This document shows positions 30,720-42,159 of a DNA stretch of 64,000 bases, piece after piece. The stretch spans positions 186,001 to 250,000 of the forward strand of contig JAHLKC010000003.1 in the NCBI GenBank assembly GCA_025449115.1, given 5' to 3'. The notes under the pieces were generated by a model that was not told the DNA's origin, ran no database searches, and was given only the letters and a program-made list of their open reading frames with translations. Every line of letters begins with the position of its first letter. The stretch's first letter is position 1. Source of the DNA: Chytridium lagenaria. Its lineage: Eukaryota; Chytridiomycota; Chytridiomycetes; Chytridiales; Chytridiaceae. A program made the position numbers and the translations under genes.

Positions 30720-33166
30720 ATGACTGCCGAAGATACGCTGGGACAGGTGCGATGCCCCTACGACTTTCTAGTAGCCATCGACCTTGAATCTACCTGTGAC
30801 GAGAATCATTCGAATCCATCAGAAGCCAAAGTCCGTCGTGACCAGGGAGAGATCATCGAACTGTCGTTCGCCGTCATCGATGTGGCTCTCAAGGAGATTG
30901 TGCACCGTCAACAGATCTTTGTTCGGCCCGAGAAGACTGTTCTTACACCTTTTTGCACAACGTTAACGGGGATCACTTCAGCGCAATTGGATGCAGCGGG
31001 TTAGTTCATTATGGATGCTGTTCCAAGCAATAATGTATGTATAACCATTCACGTAGAACCCCTGAAATACGCATTGAAGACGGTGGATACATTCATTCAG
31101 TCAAAGATCATCTCGTTGCAGAAAAAGTTCTGCTTCGTAACGCATGGTGAATGGGACCTCCGTTTCCAAATGAGCCGGGAGACGCGGGAAAAAAGGCATC
31201 CCTCTTCCCCATTACTACAACGTCTTTTACGATGTCATCCGGGAAGTTAACCATTGGCTTCTTATCAGTGGGCATCGGACGGCCTCACCAAAGACATCCA
31301 TCAACGGGCTTTGTAATGTTATCAACCTTGCGCATGAGGGACGCCCACATAGCGGCATGGACGATGCCAACAATATTGCCAGAATCTCGGTTGCTGTTTT
31401 GGAGTCGTTGGAGAAATGGGCGCAGACGGCTGAAGCTTTGACCGGAAGGGAAAGTTGTGCCGTTCGTGGCGCCGATCAACCTTGGACTGCAGTTGAACGA
31501 GTTTTACGCTACGCTGTCTAAAGTGGTTCACTTTGGTGGGCTTCCGTTCAAGGCTACCATAACGTAAGTTTAATCAGCAGAATGTTAAAGACGATTGCTG
31601 ACATTGCGATTTGTTTTTGTAGTGAAATGGAGGACTGGGTGAATTTGGCTGGGGTTAAGGCAAAAGAGCTTTGGATGGTTCGAAATGCAGAAGGACGGGC
31701 TGATGGAACTGGATTTGCAGTGTTCTTGTCACATGAGGAAGCTAAGCAATGCCTCTCATTACACGGAAGGCTTCTTGGGGAGAGGACGATTCTTGTATCC
31801 CCCAGGTACCGAGTTGCAAATTCAGCAAACTTCAGAAGTCAGGGCTCCTTTCCTGTGAGTACCACTAACATGAGAAGACTTCTTTCAAGTATTCTGACTT
31901 TTTGTTTAGACTGCCGAGGAGATTGCAGCCGCGACACCTGCTGCTGAGATGAAGCCTGGAGATTGGCTGTGCACTTCTTGTCAATACCACAACTTTGCTT
32001 CCCGCAGAAATTGCTTCAAGTGTCAGGCGCCTCACCCGCACGTTGTAAAGCAAACTGCAACTGCTAATGCTGCTCAACCCATGAAACCTGGTGATTGGAA
32101 CTGCCCGAATATCAGCTGCAAATTCCAAAACTTTGCTTCCAGGTTCGAGTGCATGCGGTGCCGTACCCGAAAACCTCCTGTCGGGGGATACGGGCCGTCT
32201 GGGCATTTTAAGACGGGGGTCTCTAACAAGATCTTGCCTGGAGACTGGAACTGTGCTCAATGTAGACTGAACAATTTTGCATCACGAAGTCGATGCATGC
32301 AGTGCGGGTCGCCTCAGTATCAAGCGGCAGGGCCAGCGAGTGGTCCTCGCACTCGTCCAACAGATCGACCGGGTGACTGGAATTGCCCTAACGACACATG
32401 CCGGTATCATAACTATGCAAGTCGCAGTGAATGCCACCGGTGCGGTTCGAAGAGAGCTGACGGTCACTATCCAGTTCATCCGCTTACCGGTCAGACATCC
32501 CATCCACACGTCAAGCCAAAGGATTGGGTGTGCCCGAGTCAGTCCTGCCGGTATAATAACTTTGGAAAGCGTGAGACATGCGCGCTGTGCAATGCACCAA
32601 ACCCAACACCCAAACTGTGACAAACGCAAAAGACAATTCTGCTAATCAAAATGGATCAAGTGAGGCGGATGAGTTGTCGTCTCAAGTGTCCGGTGAAGAC
32701 GCGTCAAGTACTTCTGTTAGCGTCGGCTTCCTCCAATGCTACAACTCCACAACTTCAAGATCATACATTATCTGTATTGCAATCTACTCAGCAACCCGTT
32801 CCCACGCAAAACCCTCTACCAACGGCGCAACCCCAGCTTGCTCAACAGAATATGCCTATATCGATGAATGGTGGTTACAGGAATGCGGGCGTTGGTGGTC
32901 AACCTGGACCAGCTGGATATTACAGTGGTTTCACGGCGCAACAACACCATCAGATGCAAATTCAGGGTATGCATCCAGGCCTTGCTCTTGGACATAACCA
33001 TGGGCAGTTGACACACGGGCATGGTACGCAGCAAGCTCAGCAATCGCAGCTGCCGTATGAGGGATCCTTGTTTGCACAGGGACATGAGTACGCAGCGTAT
33101 GGGTATAATCAGTATGGGTACACGGGGCATCAGCAGGCTCCCTCTAATTACGGGAGCTACCAATAA
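30720..33166 (+). CDS. ERI1-like DEDDh exonuclease fused to RRM and five RanBP2-type zinc fingers
   Basis: Predicted RNA 3'-5' exonuclease with RNA-binding domains. Seen: FLVAIDLESTCDE (first Asp/Glu pair), EIIELSFAVIDV, FCTTLTGITSAQLDAAG, FVTHGEWDLR near 31125, and HSGMDDANNIARI near 31350 (His and last Asp). Together they complete a DEDDh active site like ERI1. After a one-base break near 31450, VVHFGGLPFKATI and ADGTGFAVFLSHEEAKQCL form an RRM. Next come five fingers of the type PGDWxC...C..NFASR..C..C (31949-32620), of which the second, fourth and fifth have a C-x4-C first pair. A Gln/Gly/His/Tyr-rich tail to 33166 follows another break near 32620-32700. An alternative in-frame ATG is at 30672. 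The exact RNA target is unknown. Confidence 0.85.
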
Positions 33167-33169
33167 TGT

Positions 33170-34194
33170 TTTCTTTTATTAAGCGTTTTGGGGGAAGAGC
33201 TGGGATTTTTACTTGTATTATTGGTTCATGGGACTTTTTTCTTCTTGGGAGCATTTGCAGCAAATTGTTCTAGTTTACTTAGGCGCTCGTCCTTTTTCTT
33301 GTTAAAAAGTATTTTTCTTGAAAACTCTTCCTTTTCTATTTTTTTCATGAATATTCTTGGTTTCCTGTGTCGTATACGGGTTTGTGATGAGTGATGAAGG
33401 GTGGAATGGCTTTAATAGAATAAAAGTTTTGGCCTTTGAAATCGTCTTCTTTGCCATGTTTTTTTAACATTTAAAGCGTGTCGGGGAGTAATTTTTATTT
33501 TCTGATAAGTAAGGACATGTGGCACTGAGGCTGTTAAGGAGGAGGCTTGTTCTGACTTCATTGAGACAATGGGGAACTGGTTCACCTTACTATGCTCGCT
33601 TCCGGCGCTCTCAGCAGTGAGGTCGGTCTGAAGGATGTGACCCAAAGTCTTGATAATTACTGGTCAAGACGGAGAGGTTTGGAAACAGAATATATCATGT
33701 ATGTTCAAATAAAACTAAAACACTTGAGAAAGATTTCATTGCACCCGAAGAATGGACTGGAATTGGCGAGGCAGATGTAAAAGAGCAATCCGAAGACTCT
33801 ATGATATGCCTGCAGATAGGAGTGATAAACGGCGGCATTTTGAATGGAATTTTGATGCGGTGTTTCAGAAGTTTCTAAAGAATCAAGTAAAACCAGTTTT
33901 GGCATATTCATGACAACGCCGTACATTTATACGATATCTATTGTGCCAGCAAGTGCAATATTGGCCAATAGGAGCAAGGAAATTTGAATCTCCGATACTT
34001 TGAAAAACCTGGAGCACAAAAAGACAAACTATACTTTTAAATTGCCAGCCTTAATCGCACTTAAATAATAAAATGATTTGAAAACAGTAATATTCAGTTC
34101 TTGTATTTACTATCTTTTCAATCTGATATCCTTTTGATATCCAAAATCCAAAAAAAAATGAGGGATTTCACAGTCATAGCAAAAAGAAACAGAC
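33170..34194. other. Intergenic between two 3' ends
   Basis: T-rich 3' flank of the exonuclease fusion, then AT-rich sequence and the 3' flank of acid phosphatase A. At 34126-34143 GGATATC occurs twice on the minus strand, matching the 3' flank of the other phosphatase. No gene supported. Confidence 0.5.
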
Positions 34195-35608
34195 TTAACA
34201 AGTCTTCCAGTTGAGAGCAAGGGTGCTAACGCTGCTTTCGCTGTCATGCTTGCCCATGTTACCAAGCTGGAAGTTCTGCTCAATCGCCTTAAGTACAGAG
34301 TAGTGGTTGTAGGAGGTGTTGTCGACATAGCCTTTACCCTTGATACCAGCGCCAAGAAGCACCGTGTCTGTGAGGGCAGAGGTTAAGAAGAGAGAAAAAA
34401 AAAGAGATAAGGGTGGACCCAGGTGTACTCACAGACTTGGTTACGGGCAAGGTAGGACTCGGACTCATCGTAAGTGACAATGAAAAGGGTCTGCACGGAT
34501 GCGGGGGTTAAATGATGATAGGTTTTGATGTAAATATGAAACGTACGTCAGCGTAAACAGGGTCCTTCAACTTGGGCTCCAAGAACGCCTTGAGCCAAAC
34601 AGAGTATGTGGCGATGGAAGAGTCATGTCCGCTATTGATCATGTTTGGGGTGTAGAACATGTAGTTGGGGAGGTTTCGAGCTTGAGCGTCCAAGTCGAGG
34701 TAAGTAGCGGGAACAATGTTGGCACAACGAGCAGGGTTGTTGCGGATGCTGTTGAAGGACATGAAGGGGTTGTGTTTGCGAACGTAGAGGCCGTTGTCGT
34801 AGGTGGAACCGGTGTAGCAGTTACCGGGGTAGTTTTGTTGGTACGCGCGCCATGTCTTGCCCTTCTTCTCGAGGAGGTCGGCGATGTTGGGCTGAGGAAC
34901 GATGGAAGTTAAGGGTTTGATAGGTATAAAGTAAGAAGATGTGACTATTTCTTACAGCGTTCACTTCAGCGTCGTTGTTCAAAAGTACGTTGTGCTTGCT
35001 GCCACTGTAGAAAGTAGAGTGAGTACTGATAATCTTAATTTGATAAGGATGCATACGCGATCATGGCAATGTAGTTTGGCTGGGAAGGGTGCCAGACGCC
35101 GTCCATGTTTGTGAGAAGTTGTCCCTTGGCGGGGAAGTTCACGGCCCAGGTATGAGTCGGTGAGACTGCGGGTTTTATAAATGTATACAGTCAGATATCG
35201 GTGTTTGGGAAAACAGAGAATTAAGAACGGGCACAACTCACGCATTGCTGTGGTCCTCATTCTCCAAAACAATGATCATGACGTTCTTAAAGGCATCACG
35301 GCTATATGAACAAAGAGATGGCGTCAATTTGATGCATATTTTGAGTCTATGCTCATTAAGAAAGGAAGAAGACGAGTGATGACGACGCTTACCAGGTAGG
35401 CGCGGGGTTATTTCCGTCGCTACTTCCACCAGCCATGACGGTCTAAGTACTTGACATGATCATGATGGTACAGTTAGAAGGGGCTTGACTGTGATCTGAA
35501 GAAAGAGTTCGACTGAAGGTATAGAGAATATATATTACTGCATTACTTACAGGCATAAGGGAAGAAGCAACGGTGACGATGGGCAACGATGAGGTTCTTG
35601 ATGTTCAT
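34195..35608 (-). CDS. Secreted acid phosphatase / phosphoesterase, copy A
   Basis: Phosphoesterase family (PF04185 type) as in fungal secreted acid phosphatases. Seen from the ATG at 35608: MNIKNLIV plus IVTVASSLMP (signal peptide), an intron, TVMAGGSSDGNNPAPTCR and FKNVMIIVLENEDHSNA (metal and nucleophile region). Further blocks are QPNYIAMIAGSK, PNIADLLEKKGKTWRAYQQN, GLYVRKHNPFMSFNSIRNNP, MFYTPNMINSGHDSS and ending STLALNWKTC. The signal peptide is out of frame by one base at a CCC run (35581-35583 on plus). Removing one C restores it, and copy B is intact there. About seven short introns sit at the same places as in copy B (42160-43509), which lies inverted about 6.5 kb away. Confidence 0.9.
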
Positions 35609-36011
35609 TTCGAGGAGGGTGACGACGGGCCACTGACAGAGAAAGAAAACAAGAATGAAACTAGATGCAGGGGATATGCAGCCCTTTTTTTTATTATAAA
35701 TATAGTAGGGCACCAACCAACTAATATATAGTGCAGCAAGCACGTTGTGGCTTATAATAATAAATAAATAAATAAATATGCTGCATTCATTACTTTAATT
35801 ACATCGGAACTCTCGTTCAAGTAAGAACTCAGGTCACATCTCTACTCCACGGGGGTAAACAAACTTATCAAAAGAGCAACAAAATAAAAAGCGAGAAGGA
35901 AAAAAACTAAAACATCGGTTCGCGAAGACAAATAGCAAGCAATAGCATTACGAAAGAAAGACGTTTGCATTGTGCAATTTATGCCTGTGCCGTTCAAACA
36001 GCTCCGTGAAT
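35609..36011. other. Intergenic, upstream of phosphatase A
   Basis: Upstream flank of phosphatase A with an A/T tract and AAATAAATA repeats near 35760. It meets the 3' end of the ankyrin gene. No gene supported. Confidence 0.4.
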
Positions 36012-37542
36012 TCAACCTTGTAGTGTTGATTTTCCAAAATCGTGAAGCGCATCAAATGTTTCTTGAGTGAAACCCTCGTCCCTTTCCTCCAACAACAGTT
36101 TAATAATTTTGAGCGAGTTCTCCAAAGCTGTTTGGCCTCCAAGGTATTTGCGCAGTATAATTTTTTTAGGGGACCAAGTACCAATCTCAAGCGGTTCAGT
36201 AAACTTTCATATACCGCTCAAAATATCCGGCATCCCAAGAAGCTCTTGTGACTATCTGTGCCAGCGCTTGGGTTGAAGCAGAAATACTGGTTGGCGTGGA
36301 GAAATTGCACAACGTTCAAATGACCAGCGACAGCGGCTTCGTCAAGCGGCCCAGGATTCTCCCGTGATATTATTCCAAGACTATGAAGGTATTCCACAGA
36401 AGCGAGATAACCTTCTCGCGAGGCGTGCGTGAATGCCTCGTTCATTACGGCGATGGGAAATTTCTCTTGATGGTTCTCACAAAGGTATTTCAAGACCTCC
36501 AAATTGCTCAGGGCTGCAAAAAATGCAGCAGGTGTGCAGCCTTCGTCACGGCTTTCGAATAAAAATTGGACCACTTTAAGTGACGTTCTTGAAGCACTGT
36601 TAATGGCGATGGTGGTGCATCCCTCACTTCGATTCTTATGGAGAAACTCCACGATCTCGAAATGCCCATCACCAGCTGCGTAGTCCATGGCATATGTTGT
36701 ACACCCTTCTCTACGGTGTTGGTGCAAAAAAACTTTACGATTTCAAAGTGACCATTGGCCGCGGCCCTGTCCATCGCAAGCGTCGTGCACCCTTCATTTC
36801 GATTCTCATGGAGGTACTTAACTGTGTCAAGATGACCTTTTTCCGCTGCTCCGTCCATTGCGGATGTCGTGCACCCTTCCTGGCGATGCTCGTGAAGGTA
36901 TTTCACAACCTCAATATGACCATTTTCAGCCGCCACGTCCATGATCCGAGCATCGAAAGCAGCCATGCCACGCTCATGAATTAGTTGAATGACATCCAAT
37001 CGGCCGAAAAATGCCGCCTTATGCGTGGCACTTATCGTCCAAGACCCTGGCTGCATGTCTAACAGAAACTTTATCGTTTCGCGGGAGGTGTGTTCCACAG
37101 CTTTCTCCATAACTTCCTCTGTAATGTGAATATGATGTTTCAGTTGGAAAAGCATACGAATGAACCGTGGACTGGCGTCATGGTTGATGGCGTAGAAAAG
37201 ATGATCTCTACTCCAGAGTCCATCTGTTGACCGAAATCGATGGAGCCAACAGACAACAGACAGACTCATTTTGCACAAAGGTCCGTATGTGATCATGCCG
37301 AGGAAAGAAGGAGGACCCCAATACATGTTCCAGGGTGTGAAGGGTCGGGTGAGAAACATGGAAGCCGGAAAGTCAGCTTCTGTGCATCGATCGAATGTAT
37401 GCGTGTAGTCGGCACATTCAGCGAGCATGGGGAGTCCCAGTATGACCGACTCTAATTTGATGGCCAGTTGAAAGTCATTGGTAAGGATCAGGATGTGTCG
37501 CAGGACCGCCGAAGGCAGACAGAAGAGGCCTTGATTCTTCAT
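36012..37542 (-). CDS. Ankyrin-repeat protein with F-box-like N-terminus
   Basis: The start at 37542 begins MKNQGLFCLPSAVLRHILIL, an F-box-like helix. About ten ankyrin repeats follow from near 37130, of the form GHIEVVKYLHEHRQEGCTTS, AMDGAAEKGHLDTVKYLHEN and AMDYAAGDGHFEIVEFLHKN. A one-base break near 36720 separates the two long frames but the repeat register continues across it. The last repeats (TALENSLKIIKLLLEERDEG) end at a TGA at 36012 after another break near 36220. Function is protein binding; if the F-box is real, substrate recognition for an SCF ligase. This repeat style is frequent in chytrids and oomycetes. Confidence 0.8.
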
Positions 37543-37559
37543 GAAATTCGATTTTTTCA

Positions 37560-39257
37560 GAGAAATTTCGAAATATCCGCATAAGTCATCTTTCGAGTTT
37601 CAGAGATATTTATCTCAGAGATTTTCGAAATATCCGCAGACTGCACCACGGCAGTGGCACCATGATCATCATCCGCTCAATGTTCTAGCTTGAACTGAAA
37701 TAAATCTAGTCAAAGTTTTTGTTTCTTATGGAGCCATTTCTTGCGTTGGAGCTTTGCTGATAACGATATGCAGTTTTGATGCTGATGACGATATAAACTT
37801 TTTGAATGGATTTTGGGAATCATTTCAGCTGGCATGCGCTGGAAGGCTCACCCAAGTTTGTTGTTCAAAGTTACTTTAGTCAAGAAAGGTAGGGAGGACG
37901 TTTCAAGTCAAGTACGGCACTGGATAAAAAAGGCTTGGATCCATAGGGTATATAATCGGTATATGTCAATGAGCAATCGCTGTCCAATATTCGTGATATT
38001 ATCTTGGCGATGTGCCAAGTTTTGCGTTCTTAATACCAAATCTGAGAAGAATCGGCTGCTCATATCAACTCAATCGCCACCAATCAGGCCTACTCAAGCG
38101 TCTGCTTCGTCAGAACCACCAACCAAACTGAAAAGGCTCCCGTCGTAAGTCCTTCCCAAAGCCTGTGATAGCGGCCGAACAGAAGTCGTTTGAGGCAATG
38201 GCATGCATTGCAAGAAAGTCAAAGAGCCCACAGGAAACCTGACAAACCCAAGTTTGCCAAAACAAATCTTCAAATGAACAAATCTGAGACAGTCCAGGAT
38301 ATTTCGGAGCATGTATAATAAGTCGGGGGTTTCTTTTTTCCGTAAACCTGATCAACCATCGGACACTCATATTCATAAGGACATCAACGATACAGCATCT
38401 CTAAATTGCCTTACGTTCTCGCTCATAGACAATCTTCTTTGGTTAATTAGCCCCACATCTTTTGTGGAGGGACTCCAAGCTTTGAATCGATAATGACAAA
38501 TGCGTAGACCTGTCGAAGGGGGGGCAGGTGCGAGGGACAGAGCTATTTAATGTGCTGGACCTATCTATGTGTGATCGCATTCTTTTAACTAAGGACCAGA
38601 GATAAATATTAATGGACGTGAATCTTCAACGGTCGCTGTATTGTATTGAGAATGGACTCATATATGCTATCTGGTTTACTGTATGGCTTGAGATAAGCAT
38701 GGGGCAGAAGATTTTGTGTTGTTAGTCCGAATGGCGCGGCTTTATTGGTCATCAGGATCATTTATGGTAATTTCAACAATCGAATTCTTGAATTGAGCTC
38801 ATTGGTATTATTGAGAGCGTATGATGATGAATTTGGCCAAAAAGGTATAGTGACGTGTGTTGTAGTGTCATTCTACTGCATTACGATTTTGTTGATATAT
38901 TGGATTCATATCAAAAGCGGCTTACAAGTTTTAATTCTGTTGCAGGCGAAACGATATGTACAAAATTACCTGTATTCAGCAAGCTCGCTTTTAAGATGAA
39001 AGCAGAGTTAGATATGACCTAGCGTTGGAGGATTTTACGAAGAAACTGGACCACGAGTTTTACTTGATCTCCTTTATAGTCTTAAATAATCAACGACATC
39101 TTTTGTTTTTTACATACATATATACATCTGCGACCGTTTCCAAACATCTTGACGTATTATGTATAATTTCACCTATATTATTGGATCATTTGCTGAATGC
39201 TTCGCCTACTATATACTGTCACAATCTCTTGGACTTGTCCCTTCCTTTTTCGTCAAA
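37560..39257. other. Intergenic stretch without supported gene
   Basis: About 1.7 kb. Near 37556-37635 two short similar units (TTTCGAAATATCCGCA) occur about 60 bp apart. Open frames at 37813 and 38745 lack domains and splice context. The last part is upstream of Prp4. Confidence 0.45.
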
Positions 39258-41288
39258 ATGGACTTGGATCAACTCAACGAAGGCCGTCCTGAGGATGAGC
39301 AACAAGAGCTGCTCGAAGAATTCGAGCGGAAACGACTCGCCCGCTCCCTCGCTGTTCCTACTGAAGACTATCGAGTCCGCCGCCGTCTTCAAGCCTACAA
39401 TCAACCACAAACCCTGTTCGCTGAAGGTCCAGCAGAACGACGAGACCGACTGCGGGAAACCATGTCCAAGGTGCTTCAAGAGCAAGGACAGGATGCGTTG
39501 ATCGTGTCTGATGAGGACGATGAGGAGGAGGATGAGAGTGAGGATAGTGATGCGAGTGAGGAGGTCACGGAGGAGTTTTATACGTATGGGGAGGAGAGTT
39601 TGTTTTTTGCGAGGACTTGGTTGACGAAATGGTCGGTGCCGAGAGCGAGGAGACGGTTGGCAGCGCAGAGGCTGAATTGGATGTGCCTGTCACGCAGAGG
39701 AAGAAGATGAAGTTGGATTGGTATACAAGATTAAAGGTGTGGCATGGATGGCCTTCATTATTGAGTTCTAAAAAGACTTTTACTTTTTAGACATATACGA
39801 CGTACGCATCCCAAATCGGTGACGATAGACCACTTTCCACATGCCTCTTTTCTCCCAACTCCAAAGTGCTCGCAACGGCATCATTTTCTGGATTAGTTAA
39901 ATTATGGTCGATACCCAATTGTGAGCATCTTATTACCCTTAAGGGCCATAGTGGTCGTGCCAGCGGGCTGGCATTTCATCCTGGTTCCACGTTGACTCAA
40001 TCACCAAATGCGGTTAATCTCGCGACATCTGCACTGGATGGAAAGATTAATTTGCATTCATTTACTAGGTTGGTAATTGTTAACAGAATCAGGTTTATAT
40101 TTATTTCTAGTGATGTTCCTATAGCAACTCTGGAAGGACATTTGCTTCGCGTACCTAAACTTGCCTTCCATCCGTCAGGCAAGTTTCTTGGAAGTGCAAG
40201 GTCAGTCTTTTGTGTTATATGGCTCTTACTGATTTGTCTGTGAAGTTATGACCACACCTGGCGGTTATGGGATCTTGAAACGGAGCAAGAGCTTTTGTTA
40301 CAAGAAGGCCATTCGAGAGAAGTCTTTGCGATTGGGTTTCAAGGCGATGGATCATTAGTTGCCACAGCGTGAGTTGCATGATGTTTTCATCCCATTTTAA
40401 TTCTTTCCAACAAAGTGGTCTTGATCAAATCGGTCGCGTATGGGATTTGAGAAGCGGTCGATCTATCATGGTCATGCAAGGTCACGTTGGACCCATTCAC
40501 TGTCTAGACTGGTCACCGAATGGACATTTGATAGCCACAGGATCCGCTGATAATCAAGTCCGAATATGGGATGTGAGGATGGCGAAATGTTCTTACGTTA
40601 TACCTGCACACACGAGTGTTGTGTCTCAAGTTCGGTTTTGGCATGCAAATGATGGGTTTGAGGCGGATTACTCGAAAAGAGATAAGGATTGGACCTTTAC
40701 TACCGAGCCTCCTGCTGGCGCTGGAAGCCAAGTTAATGGAAGCAAAAGCAGCGAGTACAGAAAGAGGTCATGGAGGTTGATTCGGCCGATGGAAATAATC
40801 ATAAAGCTGGACAGAAGAGGGTGTCTAATTGGGATCGCATGGAAGAGGAGAGAGTGGGGATGAAGGCGGCAATCGTATGATGGATAGCGATGATGAGGAT
40901 ATTCATTTCGATCCTGCTGTTGTGAAGGATCATGAAGGGTTTGAGAAGGACGCGCCATCGTTGCGTCGACACCTTCTTACGGGCGGACATCTTTTGACGT
41001 CGTCGTATGATGGACATTGCAAGATCTTTACGGAGGGTGACTGGAAACCTATCAAGTCGTTGAGTGGGCTTGAAGGCAAGGTTATGAGTAGCGATTGCTC
41101 TGCTGGTGAGAATTAGTTTGTCTACTCAATTTTGGATGTTTTTTTTTTCTTTGAAATTAATTCATCGCGTCGTCGTTTCATACACTCACACTCTTTTTCT
41201 TTCCGCAATTGCAGATGGTAACTTTATCGCAACGGCATCTTATGATAGAACCTTTAAGCTTTATGGTTTAGATTCTTTGGCACTGTAG
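39258..41288 (+). CDS. PRP4: U4/U6 snRNP WD40 protein Prp4
   Basis: Spliceosomal U4/U6 protein. Seen: [20 protein letters not shown], then [20 protein letters not shown] and [15 protein letters not shown] (SFM/PRP4 motif), an acidic stretch, then a WD40 propeller. Blades include [91 protein letters not shown] and [21 protein letters not shown]. Between the sixth and seventh blades lies an insert rich in Ser, Lys and acidic residues ([29 protein letters not shown]) containing a frame break near 40770-40860. Fungal relatives are normally more compact there. Introns are short. Confidence 0.92.
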
Positions 41289-41363
41289 ACTGGTTACGAT
41301 CACCAGTTACTGTTATATCGCCTCTAATAATTCATTATTTAAATCTGTGTATCATTCTGGCTG

Positions 41364-41741
41364 ATGATGATCATTGCTTTGCTGCTTTTGACCTCTATGG
41401 GAAACCAGCGTGCGAGGGAACTTCATGCCATCTTGTATAATATGTGATTGTTGTGATGTCAAGGAAACAAGACTAGGTAGGTTCAACGCCATAGGTAACT
41501 GCGGCACCTTCCCGCGCATTCACATTGAATTCAATCTACCTATCGAAATTACTATTACTATTAAACATGGTTTGACTCGTTTTTCTTGGAATCAACTCCA
41601 TCGTTATCACCATCTGACGGAGTATGTTACAAAAAGTGTGACTGTGAGCCCTTCAGCAACGGGTGCTTGGGCACGTGCGGGAGGAACTGGTGTCGCTGCG
41701 TCGGCAATAATGGGCACGCAAGGGCCAAAATCAGCCGCTAA
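41364..41741 (+). CDS. Possible small secreted cysteine-rich protein
   Basis: An ATG at 41364 opens a typical signal peptide (MMIIALLLLTSMGNQRA). Downstream, in two further frames, lie SCIICDCCDVKETRLGRFN with NCGTFPRIHIEFNLP, and VCYKKCDCEPFSNGCLGTCG then RNWCRC, with a TAA at 41739-41741. The pieces are in order but need splicing or one-base corrections to join (near 41420 and 41575). The spacing of the last module is C-x3-C-x-C-x7-C-x3-C-x4-C-x-C. No family recognised; it could be an effector-like or structural extracellular protein. It is also possible that the signal peptide and Cys-rich segments are unrelated. Confidence 0.35.
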
Positions 41742-42051
41742 TAAGTAAGATTTTCAAAATTAAAATTTAACAGCCCAATTTGGGTAAAGAATGTGCACAG
41801 TGCAACTGTTTCCTGCAGCACAACAAAAGATTGTCAAGTTCACGCTTCGATGCGAGGATCGGCCATCTGATTCTGACAACTTGTTGTACAGGCACGGGGT
41901 TATTACGGTACCCACGGCTATTTGACACTGCCCGCGCTGTACTTTGGATGACAAGAGAAGAAGGAGAGAAGAAGACGCCTGCTTGGATTGGATGACATGA
42001 CGAGTGAAAGGGTTAATAAGACACGAAGCAAAAAGAAAGAAAAAGTATGAG

Positions 42052-42059
42052 TATAAAAG
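42052..42059 (+). promoter_or_regulatory. TATA box of acid phosphatase B
   Basis: TATAAAAG about 100 bp upstream of the ATG at 42160, followed by a pyrimidine-rich leader. Confidence 0.55.
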
Positions 42060-42159
42060 GGAGAGGGGATACCGCTTTGGGCCGGGTTTTCCTTCTTTCT
42101 TTCTTTTCTGTTTCTCTGTCAACCCCAACCTTTCCTTCACTCCCTTCATCGCTTTCAAC

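Noticed and set aside
33188..33394. 68-codon hydrophobic frame after the exonuclease fusion
   Set aside because: T-rich 3' flank gives Phe/Leu-rich chance frames; no start context or conservation seen.
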